In this document: positions 37,201 to 37,624 of the stretch, in pieces | How positions within the stretch are numbered: the first letter of the stretch is position 1 | Layout of the letters: every line of letters starts with the position of its first letter | From: an uncultured Verrucomicrobia subdivision 3 bacterium | GTDB taxonomy: Bacteria > Verrucomicrobiota > Verrucomicrobiia > Limisphaerales > UBA11358 | DNA length: 37,624 nt | NCBI GenBank assembly: GCA_903870815.1 | Contig: CAIQEI010000127.1 | Span: 1-37,624 of the forward strand | Reading direction: 5' to 3' | The notes under the pieces: model-generated | Database searches by the model: none | What the model was told of the DNA's origin: nothing | What the model saw: only the letters and a program-made list of their open reading frames with translations | Position numbers and translations under genes: made by a program

Positions 37201-37281
37201 CGCGGCAAAAATGCCGAGGGCGAACAACACTGCGAATGGTCGGATCCAAGGGCAGAAGCGGGAAAGATTTGAGGGGTTCAT
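34237..37281 (-). CDS. Giant secreted protein: PKD domains, GloVer (TIGR03803) repeats, FYRL C-terminal domain
   Basis: About 1014 residues. The start ATG at 37281 is followed by a signal peptide of about 33 residues (RPFAVLFALGIFAAPVARA). Residues about 40-390 are a beta-rich N-terminal part including a MAM/jelly-roll-like stretch (GPGQHTLSWTAYANGDTD). Two PKD-like domains sit at about 400-495 and 495-580 (NWNWSFGDGGTST twice). From about 580 to 940 run at least seven tandem GloVer units of the pattern LYG-x-x-x-x-GG...GT-x-FA-N-x-x-G-x-FTNLYNF. The final about 70 residues (GTNVILTWP, ESTTNLAP, ending STAKFYRLIQ) match the end of the LRR protein. Role unknown; cell-surface display is likely. 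Confidence 0.9.
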   Translation of the reverse strand: MNPSNLSRFCPWIRPFAVLFALGIFAAPVARAGLTVELDLNRANYQGSQYYSFYCGLNTNITLPNVSFGNYFVVSPGWPTNANASASLFQYDTSGFNQVSSAGSSGFGLFDSTNFSDSFIQNITNGQWTIFVTNTVTTNTYHFTVTANLGSNAIPLVSVVYPPNNALNVTSQPTFLWESPTNYNEQILYTPSSDHTLPVTQQSFSGDTLAAGVNNITLDTYYYSSTGVVCSVPTNSSGSPLAGWVSTWRVWDYANVQFTVGSPVANFNADLNTTNLPWATMGDAAWFTETTNTYNGATAAAQSGSVTGSQASTLSVVVNGPGTLTYSWSTIANDNNAGFSCEFDVDGNNSNSITGDTAWTPDGPYAIGPGQHTLSWTAYANGDTDPTQVAFLEQVSFAKPVSPTLTVTATPLSGLAPVTVQFTSPTLDSLGNTVTNWNWSFGDGGTSTAQSPSHLYTNGGSFSPSLNAYSTFGTTPLSVTGPGMITLTNNTLNVSAAPASGLAPWTVQFASSGVDSGGYPVTNWNWSFGDGGTSTIQNPAHVYTLVGAYSPSLVARSAQGASPLTVTGLVGINVYSNPVPAFHTLYTFSTNFGANPNPVIVSANKIYGTTVHGGISGLGTVFATGTDGSGFTNLYNNFISSFVNGGDPSSLILSGATLYGTTALGGGGGGGTVFAINTNGSGFTNLYNNFNLAIAGTGSEPLAGVTLSGSTLYGLTEFGGSHNWGALFTLNTNGGSFGDLYSFDTPAGNNVNVAGLYPQSHLVVSGTTLYGTAENGGANAAGTAFAFDTGTGFKILHNFSSPVNGTNSDGAYPFKGLVLSGNFLYGVTPYGGAKSNGVVYAVSTNGLIFTNLYSFTGGNDGANPQGGLTLSGHTLYGSAGGGALTYGTLFAINTDGSGFTNLYNFTGGGDGSNPAGDLFLSGNVLYGSASGGSLGNGTLFNFTLPQPRLAIKLIGTNVILTWPMSIGVFNLESTTNLAPTVIWITNSAGSFVIGGLNTVTNAISSTAKFYRLIQ

Positions 37282-37544
37282 GGGCGGCACTTTATATTTT
37301 TCCAAGGTTTATTGCGGCTGGTCCGGCTCATGACCTCGGGGCCCGGACCAACGCCGCAGCGGCGGGCTGAACGGCTCGCCCCGAGCTTCGAAACTGATTG
37401 CATATGAACATGAGACTTTCCCGGGTTGCAAATGTTTGGGACGTGTTTCGGCACTAAAATATTGATCACTCCTTCTCCCGCCGGTAATTGACCATGTGAT
37501 TCACAAATCTTTCATCAAAACCGCGTTGCTAGTTCACTGTAACA
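37282..37544. other. Intergenic stretch upstream of the last gene start
   Basis: No gene, tRNA or repeat that I can support. It separates the divergent GloVer gene (minus) from the truncated start at 37579 (plus). Confidence 0.4.
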
Positions 37545-37572
37545 TTGACTTTGGCCACACATAGTCTAGAAT
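37545..37572 (+). promoter_or_regulatory. Candidate promoter for the truncated last gene
   Basis: TTGACT (37545-37550) and TAGAAT (37567-37572) with 16-nt spacing resemble sigma-70 hexamers. Transcription would start near 37579, close to the start codon, so the message may be nearly leaderless. Confidence 0.45.
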
Positions 37573-37578
37573 TCATGA

Positions 37579-37624
37579 ATGGCAAACAAACCATTGGTTC
37601 TCACTGATTCCGAACGCATCGAAC
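37579..37624 (+). CDS. N-terminus of a gene that leaves the window, possibly IS630-type transposase
   Basis: ATG at 37579 opens MANKPLVLTDSERIE and stays open to the end of the window. The K-P-L-x-L-T-x-x-E-R beginning resembles the first residues of IS630-family transposases, but 15 residues are too few to be sure. A good promoter sits immediately upstream. Confidence 0.4.
   Translation, partial: MANKPLVLTDSERIE

Overview
The window looks like a chromosomal segment of a GC-rich Verrucomicrobium, most likely near the Pedosphaera/Limisphaerales group. The clues are a GloVer-repeat (TIGR03803-type) surface protein, a PEP-CTERM protein, a Tat-exported Gfo/Idh/MocA oxidoreductase, BspA-type leucine-rich repeats, an Agl23-like membrane glycosyltransferase and many REP-like palindromes. 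This is inferred from protein families; no marker gene was compared with a database.

Layout. 1-640 is mobile-element debris: the 5' end of an IS3-type transposase, paired direct repeats, and a 5' half of a tRNA-Ser(GCU) gene cut at the end of the anticodon loop, which looks like an integration scar. 642-7475 holds rbsD-like and rpe genes, a large hybrid histidine kinase with receiver domains at both ends, rpsT on the opposite strand, an atypical SGNH hydrolase and a phosphofructokinase. 7669-8712 is a sugar isomerase/epimerase. 8884-13773 is a tight plus-strand operon: DoxX-like membrane protein, Tat oxidoreductase, discoidin-like secreted protein, Agl23-like GT-C protein and ApbE, with overlapping stop/start codons at two junctions. 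13896-16336 is a DEAD-box helicase coupled to an L7Ae-like protein, meeting a convergent RluA pseudouridine synthase. 16314-20863 on the minus strand carries rluA, uppS, a four-helix-bundle (S23/IVP) gene wrapped in inverted repeats, purA and a membrane-anchored amidohydrolase. 21092-24343 has an M42 peptidase and a UvrD/PcrA-type helicase. 24361-26756 is repeat-rich and contains an SPFH/band 7 gene broken by a REP cluster, then a secreted alpha/beta hydrolase. 26757-37281 is accessory: a NarL-type regulator, a BspA-like LRR protein, an LLM flavin oxidoreductase, several secreted proteins of unknown function, a PEP-CTERM protein and a giant PKD/GloVer protein. A candidate truncated gene start closes the window.

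Most unusual signals. (1) At least two REP-like repeat families occur inside reading frames (rluA, uvrD, deaD) without breaking them, and another repeat cluster truncates the band 7 gene. (2) The S23/IVP gene between purA and uppS is bracketed by inverted GATGCTG-type repeats and looks like a small mobile cassette. (3) Two otherwise unrelated secreted proteins share a C-terminal domain of about 70 residues ending in FYRL-x-Q, a candidate verrucomicrobial anchoring or sorting module, in the same window as a PEP-CTERM protein. (4) A hairpin with core ATGGGGT-N4-ACCCCAT occurs three times in intergenic DNA of the accessory half. (5) A tRNA-Ser half-gene is cut exactly at the edge of the anticodon loop.
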